DNA of 64,000 bases from Voacanga thouarsii (GCA_026120185.1 JANUWF010001617.1:2418001-2482000), one strand, 5' to 3'. Positions 13,085-25,734 are shown, counted from the first letter of the stretch. The notes: generated by a model from the letters alone, not told the origin. A program made the numbers and translations.

Positions 13085-13324
13085 TGTTTCAAATTATAAA
13101 TAGTTGAGAACTTTTCAAAAAGATTTTAAAGTTATTTTTATATTTTTATCCTTATTTATTATTATCTTTTCTTCTATTTTTCTCTCATGTCTTTTTTTAT
13201 TTCTATAACATTTAAATAGAGATGTTTTAGGAAGAAAAAAAATATAAAATTACTTTGTTTTTAGGAATCTTAATATGTGTGAAATTAAGTCAAACGACTT
13301 ATATTATGAGACAAATGGAGTATA
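13085..13324. mobile_element. Degenerate Stowaway-like MITE
   Basis: The right end, read as reverse complement, is tactccatttgtctcataat followed by ataagtcgtttga. This is the CTCC-type terminus common in plant Tc1/mariner-derived MITEs. The left end (actgtttcaaattataaata, then gttgag) is a diverged match. There is no coding capacity. Identification rests on the terminal motif, and the boundaries are approximate. Confidence 0.5.
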
Positions 13325-13328
13325 AAAT

Positions 13329-13656
13329 AATACTCATTTGATTCCTATTTATCTGTCACAACTAAAACGTTTTAATGTCATTTTTTATCTGTCACATTAA
13401 AAAATTTTAAGTGTCATTAATGTTAATTTTACTGTTATATTCTTGTATTAAATAGTTTTAAAAAATGAAAGTATAATAATTTTAGAGGGAGAATTGAGCA
13501 AACAAAATAAAAAAAACAGTTGTAGAGAACACTAAATCCAATACTTTTGAAATGTATAAATAAGGTTGTATGAATATAAGAGACTAATTAATTTTTCTTA
13601 AATTGGGTGAAGTAATTAACTGTGGTAGATAAATAAATAGGGACGGAATGAGTATT
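13329..13656. mobile_element. Stowaway-like MITE with about 30-bp terminal inverted repeats
   Basis: The left terminus aatactcatttgattcctat matches the reverse complement of the right terminus, aatactcattccgtccctat, followed by ttatc or tttatc. Element size is about 330 bp with no ORF. The CATTCCGTCCC terminus is characteristic of plant mariner-type MITEs. A TA target duplication is compatible but not decisive in this AT-rich DNA. Confidence 0.7.
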
Positions 13657-14308
13657 CTATTAAAAGATAATATTATAATTTTTTAAAAAATTTAGAGGAT
13701 GAAAAATAAAATTTAAAGACACTTTTAATCTTTTAAATATAAAATAATTTTTTTTTTTAAAATTTTGATCCGTTTCTGAATCGAACATTCAAGAGACAAG
13801 CCATCTGCTTAATCCAAAGTTCTCATACTTAAAAAGGGAAAAAAAAAACTTTTAAACATACAGATAAAAAGTAAACTTATCTTTTTGATTTTTCGGTGTA
13901 AAGTTTGTTTAAAAATTAACGAATATACACGTAATATTTAAACTATATACATGTGGGGTTCAATATGAGATGAGATCGTTAGTCCAAGTTTTCTCCAAAA
14001 AGACACATTTTGTATTAATTAATACAGTATTAAATTTCTTGGACGGCCCTGTGGACGGTTTGATAGACTTGATTTATGACAATGGTTATTGTTTAAGACA
14101 ATATCTTGATTTTGACATTGTTGTCTTCATGGGAGAGCTAGTGAGAATGTGGATTGGCTGTGTTGGAAAAAAAAAAAAAAAGAAGAATTTATTGGTAAGA
14201 TATTTGACAAGTCAGATATAAGACATTTAAAAAAAAGTCAAGTCTATAAGACATTTTTAAGATATTAGGAAAATCAAATTTTAAGATTTTCATTTTGAAA
14301 TAGTACAT

Positions 14309-14621
14309 ATTCTCTCCGTTTCAAAATACTTGTTCATGAAACCTTTTGCACACAGATGAAGGGGGTTGAAAATAATATAACAATTTAGATAAAGTTCCTA
14401 TTTTGACCCATATTAAAAATATAATAGTTATTGATTGGTAAAAATTTTTAAGAAGCAAGAAGAAAGAAGAATTTTAGAAAGTTATGCAATTGACTTAGAA
14501 TAAATGAGGGTAAAATAGGAAGAAATTAATCATTAGTTCTAGAAATATGTACATGAACAATTATTTTGAAACAAAACAAAAAAATTTCATGAACAAGTAT
14601 TTTGAAACGAAAGAAGTAATA
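14309..14621. mobile_element. Stowaway-like MITE with long terminal inverted repeats
   Basis: The left end ctccgtttcaaaatacttgt, then tcatgaaa, is matched almost base for base by the reverse complement of the right end (ctttcgtttcaaaatacttg, then ttcatgaaa). The length is about 310 bp, with TA at both borders. It has no ORF. This is the best preserved of the three MITEs clustered at 13.1-14.6 kb. Confidence 0.75.
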
Positions 14622-15872
14622 TACAATTGTTTTGTGTTAACTTCTGCTTTTTATCAATTAATTAATAAATTTATTCTAGTATTGTTAGATTTATGAATTA
14701 TTGACTTTTTCTGTACATATATATGTATATCACATTTTGTGTTTACAAATTCAAAAATATAATTATAAATTTGATAATATGCATAATTAACTACTTGGTT
14801 ACCCTGTTTACTGGATCAAAATAGATATCAATATATATTTAAGCTTATTCTTATGTATCATTCATACTTTTTATCTCACCCCACATAAGATTGGAGCATT
14901 ACACTTTAGGCTTGCAAATTTAATTTTTTTGAAGGGGGTTATTTTTTCCCCCCTTGTTTTATCTCTATATTTCTTGTTATTGGTTAAAGAAAGATTTTTT
15001 TTTTTTTTTGTTGCAAAGTAATCGTTTTCCCCCCTTTTTAAGTGTTAGTTTTGAAAGTTAGTGGTAAGAAAAAGCAGAGGAGGAGGACAAAAGAATTTGT
15101 CCGGCCCATCAAAAAAGCTAACGACAAATACGAAAGGAATCCACCTTGGTGGGTCAAGTTCGGCCCAGTACTAAACTCCTTGATTTGGATTGTAGTTACG
15201 TGTGGACCTAACCCAATAGTACTGTACTACCAGAACTATTGTCCAATTCTAAAGGTACTGAGTGCCATAGCATTCGCACAGTTGAGTGGCCTATTGGCAA
15301 TTTTTAGGTGATTCTATTTTAAAGTTCTTTTATTTTCCCCCAACTATGCATAATTTTCACTTGCCCGTCAGTTTCATCATAAAGTATTTATATAAATCCG
15401 ATTTTGAAAAGCTATACATATTAAAGAAGAAAAAGTAAAAGTAGCCTTTACCGGATACATTCCTCCTTGAAGCGCTTAATTATGAATTATGAGAAAATAA
15501 TAATTTAATTAGTTAAAAATATTTATAATTAAACAATAAATTATATTTTCGAACTGTATTTTAATCTCCGATAAAAAAAAAAAAAAAACACAACTAGAAA
15601 ACTTTTGTCAGTGAGATCTTATCTGAATGATAACAATTAAAATTCTCAAATAACCAATAGAAATTTGATTCTCATCAAATATAAAATTTATTTTCCTCTT
15701 ATATGTTTATCATTTGTAAACATACCTTTCCCTATTATCTGTGCATATATTTGAACTTCAATTATATGCAATCTCTACTCAAAAAATGTGATTGGGGTTT
15801 CACATGTGTTCATCAACCGTAATTCTATCTATTAGATGTGGGAAAGATAAGATAAATTTTGGATATATATAT
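14622..15872. other. AT-rich intergenic DNA
   Basis: No supported gene. The open frame at 15042-15311 starts at GTG and shows no recognisable domain. It is the only stretch here with non-random composition. Confidence 0.45.
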
Positions 15873-16547
15873 TGTTAACGTCAGCTTTGTCAAGCCGACG
15901 CAATGGTTATTTTGAGTTATTGTCGATTCGATAAGTTTTGTCAAGCCGATAAAATCAATAATTTAAGCAGCCGATAGTCATGGTCAACATCGGCACCATG
16001 AGGTCGATAAGAAGAAAAATAGATTCCTGATCTTTCAGCGCAAGAATTCTGCACGACCGTTGGGAGTATTCTTTGGCCGAAAGAAGCTCCACGATCTGTT
16101 AGTGACTCGATTGCAGCAAGTATAAAATGGGAGCGTCGCCCAAAGCTCACGACAACAATCATCAACCAACAACTTCGAATTTCAATTGTTTCTACTTTGT
16201 CGTCATTTACAACTTTCTAGTTTAGGAATTCAATTTCTTATAGCTTTCTTACCGCTTTATTACAGCTTTCTTTACAACTTTCCGTTCTTCTTTCTAAGAT
16301 TAGATCTTTTCTGTACGTTCCTTTAAGCAAGTTAATACAAGTATCGGTTTATTGTTCCAAAAAAAGTCCTTCCGTTGGGCATTTTCAACTGACTTTTTTG
16401 AACCCTTTCTATAATAAGTTTAAGGAACCCGATCCCTGATTCAAAAAGATCTGATACCATTTTCTGTTTCACCATATCGGATCATTTTTATTTATCAGAA
16501 GTGTAGCCGATGCCTGTTTACATTGGTTCATTATCTTGACAGCAACA
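15873..16547 (+). repeat. 5' LTR of the Gypsy element
   Basis: Starts TGTTAACGTC and ends in GACAGCAACA. It matches 25914-26613 along its length. It contains several copies of a GCCGATA-type word and a TATA box at 16121. The flanking TATAT is repeated after the 3' LTR. Confidence 0.93.
16121..16128 (+). promoter_or_regulatory. TATA box of the Gypsy LTR promoter
   Basis: The string gcaagtataaaatgggagc is conserved at 26161 in the 3' LTR, the expected place for the Pol II promoter that starts the element's genomic RNA. Confidence 0.65.
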
Positions 16548-16552
16548 CAGAT

Positions 16553-16571
16553 TGGCACGCCCAGTGGGACC
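16553..16571 (+). other. Primer-binding site of the Gypsy element
   Basis: tggcacgcccagtgggacc lies six bases after the 5' LTR. It begins with TGG, which pairs with the CCA end of a tRNA. I did not assign the tRNA. Confidence 0.7.
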
Positions 16572-16925
16572 AAAGGTCAATTGTCACATGCGATTGCGGT
16601 CAGGACGTTTGATGGCGAACAATTCATAGCAGCCACCTGCACCGGAGTCATCTGAACGACTCCCAATCCGTGCTCTCCAGGGAGTCTTTGATCCTCCTGT
16701 TACTACCTCCAATTATACTCAGGTTACTCCTACGGAACAAGGGTGTCAGTCCTCACCCCTACCATAGGTGTCTCAGTCGACATCCACATCCCTGACTGCC
16801 ATTCGACATACTATGGTGCAATGTACTGTGAGCTCCTACAGTTACAGGGTCTTATCCCACAGTTTGCTACTATTTTTCGACCTCTGCTTCAGAATGAACT
16901 CCAATAATTTGCATAGAGGCAGAAG

Positions 16926-18504
16926 ATGCAAACTTTCACTCAGCCATCGGATTACCCTGCACCAAGGACGACCATGGCACCTACGTACCCCATGCCATCG
17001 GCTGATGGCGCACCCTCTCATGGGTCAGTTCACCTTCTGCGAAGAGAAATGTCTTTCCCTGCTACTGGGGGCCATCAAGTTCCAGAAGTAGTGGCTCAGA
17101 ACACTATACCAGCAGATGTATTTATGGGTAGAAGTCCTGTTCCGATGACAAGATTACCAATGACTTATGAAGCAGTCCCAACCTTTGTTAGGGGAAATTT
17201 GCCACCTTTCGGGGGGCAGCCGAATTATTCTGTCCCTTATCCTCCTGTGTATTCGGCAACGGCAACGGTTTATCCAGTGCAGGGGGTTGGAAGTACTGAG
17301 CCTTTCCTAGGGCAATGATCTCGACATGTCATGCAAAGTCCTTCACCACATATTCAACAGTCATACCAGCCGCCTGATATGATGATAGAGGCATCTCGTC
17401 ATAGGCACGGGATTGGCTCGTATACCAAAAATCTTATCCCGATTGGGTGGATTCCATGGGCGGACATGGAAAGAAATTTTTACCCACGGTTCTTTAAACC
17501 TGCACCGGAAGTTTCCATTGCCGACTTTTTAGCTATAAAACAGAAGGGATCAGAGGATGTTGCGGATTCATTGAGCGTTTCTGGCAGACTAAATCCAAAT
17601 GCACAACTCAGTTGCTAGAAACAGAATGTGCGAGAATTGCTATTAGCAGAATGCATCCGCAACTCAAAGAACGATTCATTCTCCAAGATTTCTTGGATTT
17701 ATCCCATTTATTATCTCATGCTGTCAGAATAAAAGAGATGATCAAGGAGAAAGAGAGGAGGCGTTCTGTTAAGTTCTCCCATGGCCAGACAATGATATCA
17801 GTCATCGACGATACTAATGAGGACGATGAAGAGCTAGCTATAGAGGTAATATAACGGCAGAGTTGGTAAAGGGTTCCTCCTATACGTGTCCACATTTGAA
17901 GCCCAACAAAGGGAAGGAGGAAGTTGCCACGTTAGGACCATCTTACTCTTTTGATGTCTCAAAAGTTGAACAAATCTTTGACCAACTAGTGGCAGATAAG
18001 CATATTCGTCTGGCTTATGGACACAGGATCCCAAGTCAGGAGGATTTGAAAGGAAAAAGGTACTATAAATGGCATAATTTTTTTTCTCATAATACTAATA
18101 ATTGTGTTGTTTTTAGAAATACCATTCAAAAGGCTATCCAGGACGTAAGATTGAAGTTTACAGATAAAAAGGAAGAGACTTTGGTAGACACGGATCCGTT
18201 TCCATTAGCTGATGCACATATGCTGCAAATAGAGGCAGTCAAGAATTATGAAGAATCTACAGAAAACAACAAGCTTGAGGGGATAGGGAAAGGATTCCCA
18301 AGACTGGATGGTAAACCATCTGTTTTTACCCATTTATCTCCTCCCTCATTTGTAGCGCATTTCCATGGCAAAGAAGAGAAACTAACAGTGCAGGTACCCC
18401 AAGAGAGGCCATTTCTGCCTGGCCGCTGTTCCCGGCCAACAAAGTCCCAAAAAAGACGAGAACAGGGGAAACGAGCACAACAAAGGCAGCTGCTTGATGC
18501 CTGA
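16926..18504 (+). pseudogene. Broken Tat-type gag
   Basis: Four open pieces (16926-17318, 17331-17618, 17612-17854, 17863-18504) in different frames make up one gag region. The capsid-like core is around 17400-17770, with PRFFKPAPEVSIADFLAIKQ and a helical stretch ending in RIKEMIKEKERRR. Near 18058-18105 is the zinc-finger-like block RYYKWHNFFSHNTNNC. In related Tat gags that I remember, the first Tyr position pair is Y-C, so the first zinc ligand seems to be lost here by a TGT to TAT change. Gag coats the element RNA and forms the particle; this copy cannot encode an intact one. Confidence 0.75.
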
Positions 18505-18540
18505 GTTGAAGAACAATTATCCCCTGATAATGGCCAAAAT

Positions 18541-19200
18541 ATGCTCAGCATCCTGCCGTCAAGTTTTCGAGCCACCTCTCTTCAAGAGTCCATAGAAGAG
18601 GATTTTCATGCTGAAGAAAAAGCTGCAGTGGAGTTGGTTGATATCAAAGTCCCCCTAGAGGGGATGCTCTTTTCCATTCCGACAACCCAAAGTGTTAACC
18701 ACTTTAGGCCCTTAAACATCAAAGCACATATCAACGACAAACCTTTTACTCGGATTTTTGTTGATGATGGAGCTGTTTTGAACGTAATGCCTTTCTTTAC
18801 CTTGAAAAGACTAGGAAAAGATAGGACGGATCTGTCCCCAACTGATGTGCAGATGGTTAACTTCACCGGAGAAGCAGCTGCAGCAGAATGTGTTATCACC
18901 TTTGAAGTCACAGTCGGGTCCATGACTAGTAAAACGGTATTTTTTATAATTAATGCAAAGCTAGCTTATTCCGTTTTATTGGGTAGGGATTGGATTCATG
19001 CAAACCGTTGCGTACCGTCCACTTTACATCAAATGATGCTGATCTGGAATGGAGAACGGGTAGAGCAAATCCCAACTGATCCCAATCCGTTTTCGGCAGA
19101 AATTCATATGAACGAAGCTCTATTTTATCACCCGACCTTTAATCCGAGTCAGTATGCCAAGCTAACCATGTCTCACAACCTCATCACCATTAAGGAGCCA
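18541..19200 (+). pseudogene. Gypsy aspartic protease region
   Basis: The first part of an open frame 18541-19731 contains the retropepsin-like block FTRIFVDDGAVLNVMPFFTL (about 18745-18805) and, further on, the second conserved strand LLGRDWIH. The catalytic triad reads D-D-G rather than D-S/T-G; plant Tat elements often vary at the middle position, so this need not be inactivating. It would cut the Gag-Pol polyprotein. Confidence 0.75.
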
Positions 19201-19259
19201 AAGGGAAACAACTTACGACCTGATGATCCAAAGGTCCGACAAGCTCCTGGGTTTGTTGC

Positions 19260-20648
19260 TCAAGACCCATTAATAGAAGTAGACATAGGAGAGCCTGGGG
19301 AGAACAGAACAATCAAGGTTAGCCTACATTTGTCTATTGTGCATAGAGATAATTTGACTTATCTAATCCGCATATATAAAGATTGCTTTGCGTGGGACTA
19401 TCATGAGATGCCAGGATTGGACAGAGGCATTGTGGAGCATCGTCTATTTGTCAAAGAGGGCTTTAAGCCACATGAACAACCGGCTAGACATTTTAATCCC
19501 GCATTATTGCCCAGGATTAAGGAGGAGATAGAAAGATTACTTCGGTGTGGGTTCATCCATACGTGCCGATACGCAAACTGGATATCTAACATTGTGCCGG
19601 TCGTCAAGAAGAATGGTCAACTACGTATCTGCATAGACTTCCGAAACATAAACTTGGCTTCTCCGAAAGATGAGTATGCTATGCCGATGACAGATATGTT
19701 GGTTATTCTGCTGCAGGTAACCAGTTTTTGAGTTTCATGGATGGCTATTTAGGGTATAACCAGATATTCATAACTGAGGAGGATACACACAAAACGGCAT
19801 TCCGTTGCCCTAGGTCCATCGGCCTGTTCGAATGGGTAGTTATGTCATTTGGTTTGAAGAACGCTGGGGCCACTTTTCAACGGGTTATGAACCTCATCTT
19901 TCATGATCTTATCAGCAGCACAATAGAGGTCTACATAGATGACTTGGTCGTAAAGTCCTTTGATTTCTTACAACATTTGACCGATTTGGAGCAGGCATTC
20001 CTCCGAATGCGCAAACACCATTTGAAGATCAATCCCGCTAAGTATGCATTCGAAGTTACTGTAGGGAATTTCCTTGATTTTTTAGTACGCTAAAGGGAAA
20101 TTGAAATAGACCAAAACAAAGCCAGGGACATTTTACAAGCAAGACCTCCTCAGACGAATAAGGAGCTTCAGAGTTTCTTGGGAAAGATAAATTTCCTACG
20201 ACGTATTTTGGCAAATTCTACAGGTAAACAGAAGACTTTTTCCTCTTTGTTATGATTAAAGTTGTCTCAAGAGTTTGTTTGGCAAACTGAGCATCAGGAA
20301 GCATTTGATCAGATAAAGATAGCCTTGTCCCATCCACTGGTGTTAGCACCTCCCCACAACCGGTCTCCCATGAAGCTATACATCTCAGCTGCGCAAGAAT
20401 CCATGGGCAACTTATTAGGTCAGGATGACCAACAAGGGATTGAAAGAGTAGTGTACTATCTTAGTCGAAATCTATCGGACACAGAGACCAGGTACACCCC
20501 TATTAAAAAATTGTGCTTATCTCTCCACTATGTGTGCACAAAGTTGGAACATTATTTGTTATTTAGGGAGGTACATGTCTTGTGTAAGGTAGATTTAGTT
20601 AAATTCTTGCTAAATCGTCCTTTGTTAAATGGACGACTTATGAAATAG
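19260..20648 (+). pseudogene. Gypsy reverse transcriptase and first RNase H
   Basis: The RT fingers and palm begin in the frame ending at 19731 (ICIDFRNINLASPKDEYAMP, about 19630-19690), shift frame near 19700-19728, and continue to 20093 with the catalytic YIDDLVVKS. A stop at 20091-20093 interrupts the thumb. 20262-20648 encodes the connection and RNase H start (FVWQTEHQEAFDQIKIALSH and VYYLSRNLSDTETRYTPIKK). The two catalytic aspartates of YIDD are present, but the frame breaks prevent a full protein. Confidence 0.85.
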
Positions 20649-20681
20649 GCAGTCAAATTACATGCTTTTTCCCTAACTCAT

Positions 20682-21107
20682 GTGCCGTTGAGGGCAGTCA
20701 AAGGACAGGCTATTGCGAATTTTCTAGCCGAACACCCTTCTTTGGAAGTCCCACAGGAAGTATCACAAATAGAAGGAAATACAACACAGAGGTACATGTA
20801 TTTGAAACATTGGGTTTTGCGGTTTGACGGCTCAAGCACCCAACAAAAGGCCGGCATTGGTTTGGTTATTGAATCTCCAAATGGACACCAGGGTAAGGTC
20901 TACTTTGAACTGAAAAAAGGAACAACCAATAATCAGGCAGAATATGTCGCCCTTTTATTAGGACTACAGATTCTGAAGGCTTTAGAGGCCCAAGTAGTCA
21001 AAATTTTAGGAGATTCTCAGGTGGTCGTCAGACAGGTATTAGGAGATTATAAATGCACTAACCCGTTTTTGTCAGATAGGTTGCAGGAGGTAAAAAGGTT
21101 ACTTTAG
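20682..21107 (+). pseudogene. Second (archaeal-type) RNase H domain
   Basis: After a stop at 20646-20648, a separate open piece encodes a second RNase H fold: VLRFDGSSTQQKAGIGLVIE (first acidic residue), TNNQAEYVALLLGL (Glu) and KILGDSQVVVRQVLGDYKCT (Asp). This extra domain, of the type with GSS and AGIG, marks Tat-lineage elements. The active-site acids are visible. It is separated from integrase by about 220 bp with stops. Confidence 0.82.
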
Positions 21108-21325
21108 CATTTTCAGGAGGTTGCTCTGGTTCATGTTCCAGATCAGAAAATCAAGGTGCTAATGATCTAGCTCAGATGGCCTCAGATTTTAAGAAAGCCG
21201 TAATGTGCCAACAGATAGCGAAGACGAAATATCAGGATGATTGGCGATAGGAGATTGTTTCTTATCTACGAAACTCTACTGGTCAGGCGTCTCGCGACTT
21301 AAAGTGGAAGGCCCTCAATTTTACC

Positions 21326-22486
21326 TTGATAGACAATGATCTGTTCCGACGGAGCCACACCGGGGTTCTTTTAAAGTGTCTCTCAAAAGAAAAAGCATTG
21401 CGGGCTATGATAGAAGTACATGAAGGCCTATGCGGAGCACACCAAGCGGGCCCAAAACTGAAATGGACACTTCAGCGCCATGGTTTCTTTTGGCCATCAA
21501 TGACCACAGATTGTAATGCTTATGCTATGGGTTGTGAAGCCTGCCAAAAGCATAGCCCTCTATTACACACTCCTTCCACAGAATTGCATCCGATCATTAA
21601 ACCGTGGCCTTTCCGCAGATGGGCTCTGGATATTATCGAAAAGATTCATCCACCTTCAGCAAAAAGACATATATTCATACTGGTGGCAACGGATTACTTC
21701 ACCAAGTGGGTGGAAGCGCAACCATTAATCAAGGTGACACAAACATCAGTCATCAACTTTCTCCGACAGAGCATTCTTTTTCGTTTCGGGATTCCAGAAA
21801 CAGTGACAATGGATCAAGGAACAATGTTTACAGGAGATCAAGTACGTAACTTTCTAATCCAATTTAAAGTTGAGTTGCTTCACTTTTCTCTTTATTATGC
21901 ACAGGCCAACGGACAAGCAGAGGCAACAAATAAAACTTTAATCGGCATGATCCGTAAGGCAGTAGAAGACAATCCAATGAAATGGCATGAGATATTACAG
22001 GAGGTATTATGGGCCCATCGGAATGCTGCTAAGACTGCTACTGGCTTTACTCCGTTTAGACTAACTTATGGGCAGGATGCTGTGTTACCTGTGGAGTTAT
22101 CATTGCAATCAGCCCGGATAGCCTATCAGTATGGTCTAACAACTGAAGAATATCAGACAGCTTTGGCCCTGAGTTTGGATTAAGTTGAGGAGGATCGCTG
22201 GACTGCCTTGGAGAACATAAAACGACACAAGGAGAAGGTAGCAAGGGCGTACAATCGGAAAGTCCGTGAGAGAAGCTTTCAAGAAGGGGACATGGTATGG
22301 AAGACTATTTTGCCCCTCGCACCAAAAGATTCGAGATATGGCAAGTGGTCTACTTCATGGGAAGGTTCATTCCTGGTCACTCAAGTTTTTTATAGAGGGG
22401 CTTATCGTCTGATGACACCCGATGGAAAAGAAGCAAGCAAGGCGATTAATGGTAAGTTCTTAAAACATTATTATCCGGCGTTTTGA
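21326..22486 (+). pseudogene. Gypsy integrase
   Basis: The N-terminal HHCC zinc finger (HEGLCGAH, then CEACQKH) is followed by the DDE core: RRWALDIIEKI (first Asp), PETVTMDQGTMFTGDQVRNF (second Asp) and YYAQANGQAEATNKTLIGMI (Glu). The frame stops at TAA 22181-22183, and a C-terminal piece continues at 22208-22486 (FQEGDMVWKTIL), typical of the chromatin- or DNA-binding tail. The three catalytic acids remain. The stop splits core from tail. Confidence 0.88.
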
Positions 22487-22520
22487 GAAGGAACTAGAAA
22501 GTAAAAAAAAAAAGAAAAAA
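22487..22520 (+). other. Purine-rich tract after integrase
   Basis: gagaaggaactagaaagt followed by an A/G run sits right after the integrase tail. It may be an internal polypurine tract or only the pol 3' end. No strong polypurine tract is seen directly before the 3' LTR at 25914, where the best purine-rich string is gggactcgaaggcg. Confidence 0.35.
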
Positions 22521-22622
22521 ATTCTTCTTGAGCAGAAAAATTTGTTAAAAGAATTCTGACATATTGATGAGCTGATCACAAGAGGCCGATCAGATAGCCA
22601 TAAGTGTCATTACAAAAGGGGA

Positions 22623-25586
22623 TCAGCTATTATCAGAAGGGAAGTTGGGCAACAGCATCGGCGAATACGGAATAATCGCTAGCCGATTAGGGTCTTCTGA
22701 TTCAAAATCTCGGCTAGCCACCATGTCAGTTCCCGTTGGCTGTGGATCAGGAACGGGAAGCTCTGCCTCAGCCATCTCAGGCTCAATCTCTGTTTCCTTC
22801 TCGGGGGCAGGTCGACTTCATCAGTAGGTGCCTTGGGAACCTTTGTTTCGACCGCCGTGATGACAGTTTCCTCAGTTTGAGTTCCGGAATGACCGGCTTC
22901 GTCAGTAGTGACGGATGAAGAACCTTGTTCAGTTCGGCCACAAAGAGGTCCCACCCAGACTTCATCTCATTCAGTAGAACGGTTGAGTTTATCAGTTCAG
23001 TTTCAAGAAATTCCTCTTCCACTTCCAGCATCAGCCGTTCGTCATTATACTTGAGGTTGGAGTCATCAATGGCCTTGACTGTTTCCTGGAGCTCTTTCTC
23101 TGATTCAAGCCGTTGCTCTAAGACCTTTTTCTCAAAGGCAAGTTCTTCCTGGAGTTCTAATAACTGACACTCGAGCCGTTCAATCTTCCCTATTTCTTCC
23201 GTAATATCAGCTTGTAGAAGTGTAAGACGATTAATGGACTCCCGGCGGTCCCTTTCTGCAAATGCTGCATTTTCTCGGTGCAGTTTTAGAAGCTCTAACT
23301 GATCATGAGCTTCATCTCGACGATGTTGCGTGTTAAAGAGGAAGCGCCCCGTGAAGCGCATTTGCCCCAGCACCCAATTGCCAAGTCCTGAAGCGTAGAG
23401 GGCATGTCCGGGTTGGCTGATTGTACAATTCGCAAAAGGGCACGACTCACGTTGTCAAGGGTGGACTTCTCAGTAGGCAAAGAGGTCTCGATGAGGCCGT
23501 CAAGAAAGTCCAGCGCCGAGGCTAATGTCGTCATCGGCAAGGGAGCAGCAGCATCTTTAGTTCCCTGGCTTAGGGGAGGCAGAGTTATTTCTGTAATAGC
23601 GGCCATTGGTTATTTTTCAGGTCTTGGCAGAACAAGGGATGGACTTTTTGGAGCCGGTGCCGCAGTTGACGGAGGGTCTGTCATGATGGGAAAGCCGATA
23701 CGTCAGCTGTTGGAAGAGGAGCCGTAGCCTTCACCGATGGGGTGTCTGTCATTGGAAGAATAGCTCTTTCAACTGCCCTTTTGGCTAGAGATCATAGTGG
23801 AATGTCTTCTTATGAATCAGAAAAAGTGTCGATGATAACGGGATGGCCTATCCCTTGTCTGCGTTTCTGCAGAAAAGATTAAACTGATAGTCAGACAAAT
23901 GGAATATTGGGGAAGCCAAGCAAAACAAGAAATGACAAAAGCAAACCTTGGAAACAAAATGAGTCAGTGTTTCATACTTCCTTTTTGATTGTCGGAGCAG
24001 GGATAGGACCTCGATCTCTTCTTCCTCTTCCTCCGGGACGGCGGGAGCAGCAACAGTAGTTTTCTGCACCAAGGGAGTACGTAAGGTCGACATTATTATA
24101 GGGCTTACAGGATATTTTACCTGTTTTCCTTTCTTAGCAGATGATGTTTCAGGTAAAATGGTAGTCAGCCCAGGAATTCACAGAAGCCAGACACCTACGG
24201 GTTCAGAAAATAGGGCCCTACTCAGTAGTCTCCACCATGAATTGAAGTTCGGCGAAGTCTCCAGCACTACTTGGAAGGGCTTGAATTGGAAGGATCACAG
24301 GGTGGCCTGGGCGCTATCGGCTAAGGTTTGTACATCCTCAACTGATAGCACCAGCTTCACGGAGAAGGAAGAAACATGCCTCGGATATACAGGGATGTCT
24401 TGTATTAGCCCAAACTGGCGGGAGAAACAGTTGGGATTGTACCTTTCACAGGAGGTCTTAGCACTTCGGGCCCCAGGCTTGGCCCCTAGAAGAATTTTCC
24501 AAGAGCACAAAATTCGAGCCCATAGAGTCTCTTGTGTTGCTTCGGAGCTTTCTGACAGACCCTTCAATCAAAGGGGGCCTTCTTGGTGAGCAGCATACGG
24601 GAAGAAGATAGCAACATGGAAGTTTCGACATTGATAGAGGTATGAGACGATGTCTCGACAGAGGCAGTGTTTAGAGGGACTCGTAGTAGCCGATAGCTCG
24701 TCACTTGTTCAGAGGGGCTCGCGTGGGCTCCTGTGATTCGGCTAACGCCAAAATTGGACAGATACTGGTACAGCCAAAGTTGGGCGATCCAGAGCGGGCC
24801 CCCAAGGGAGGTCGGATCCTCTCCAGCAAAAGGGGCAGTCATCAGCTGGTTAATGGTACGGTAGACCAGGGTGAGGACTAGAGAAGTAAGGTCGCAATGC
24901 CTTTTGCTTCGTAAGAGAGCCGATACGTAGTATCGGTACTCGTTGCTAACACCGACAGAATGGGAGCAGATAATGTACTTACATAACCAGAGCCCTAGGA
25001 AGGCCGCTTGTTCTTAGTTTGAAGGAGTATCCTCCACCCCTCTCTGAGCAACGATGAAGTTGCCGTGTGAAGAGGATGCCTTGTCCACACGAGCTTCAAC
25101 GGTTGGTAGGTTATCTTTATCATGGAGCCTCAGAATCTCATCGCCATCGCATCGGAAGCCGAGGATGATGCAGATATCAAGAATGGTAGGAAAAACATCC
25201 CGTGCAAAAAGATGAAGCTATTAATTGCCGAGGACCAAAAGGGAAGAACGGCGGCGAACAAGTTGCGATCAAACGCCATCTCAAAGTCAGTCATCATGAT
25301 GGCATCCGAAATTTCCCACTGCGCCCAGATGACCCCAAATCGGGCATAGCAGCGGTCCCTCCATTCTCTGTAGTTCTTGAGCTTGCGAGGCCAATAACGG
25401 AAAGAGGTGGGAAGATTGGCGATTGTAAAGGTATCCTGTTGCAGAGGGAAGTTAAAATCGGTAGGCAAGACGAACCGCAGGTGTTCAGCGGTAACCTCTG
25501 TAGGTAAGAGACGAGGGCCCAAGGTAAACAGGTTAGCATCGACTTGGACCCGGGGACAAGATGTTCTTATCAATGGGGGTTGCCAT
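22623..25586 (-). pseudogene. Antisense gene in the Gypsy element: plant mobile domain (PMD)-like protein, decayed
   Basis: Read on the minus strand. A possible ATG lies at 25586, and the conserved part is in an open frame 25666-25130. Landmarks in order: LPTSFRYWPRKLKNYREWRD; FWSSAINSFIFLHGM; then, one frame over, FPTILDICIILGFRCDGDEI; FLGLWLCKYIICSHSVGVSN; GGPLWIAQLWLYQYLSNFGV; and CERYNPNCFSRQFGLIQDIP. Their order and wording fit the PMD (aminotransferase-like) family of plant transposons and MAIL1/MAIN proteins. A Glu-rich linker, an 80-bp GT-AG intron (23867-23946), a long coiled coil (about 22950-23370) and an acidic tail follow. At least one frameshift and several stops break it. Extra antisense ORFs are known in Tat elements. 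The domain call is from memory of the family pattern. Confidence 0.72.
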
Positions 25587-25734
25587 CGCAGTTTGGTCTT
25601 TTTATTGAAAGGGAATTTACAGATCACAAGGAACAATTGCAAGAAGATAAGGGATCGATGAATCACTTAAGTAGTAGAATTCTAAAGAGGATAGAAGTCG
25701 TAGGAAGTGAGGAGTTCCGATTGGGGACCACTGC

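Noticed and set aside
15042..15311. 89-residue open frame with a basic start and hydrophobic end
   Set aside because: Begins at GTG with no ATG in a usable place and has no family resemblance. Could be an exon relic, but unsupported.
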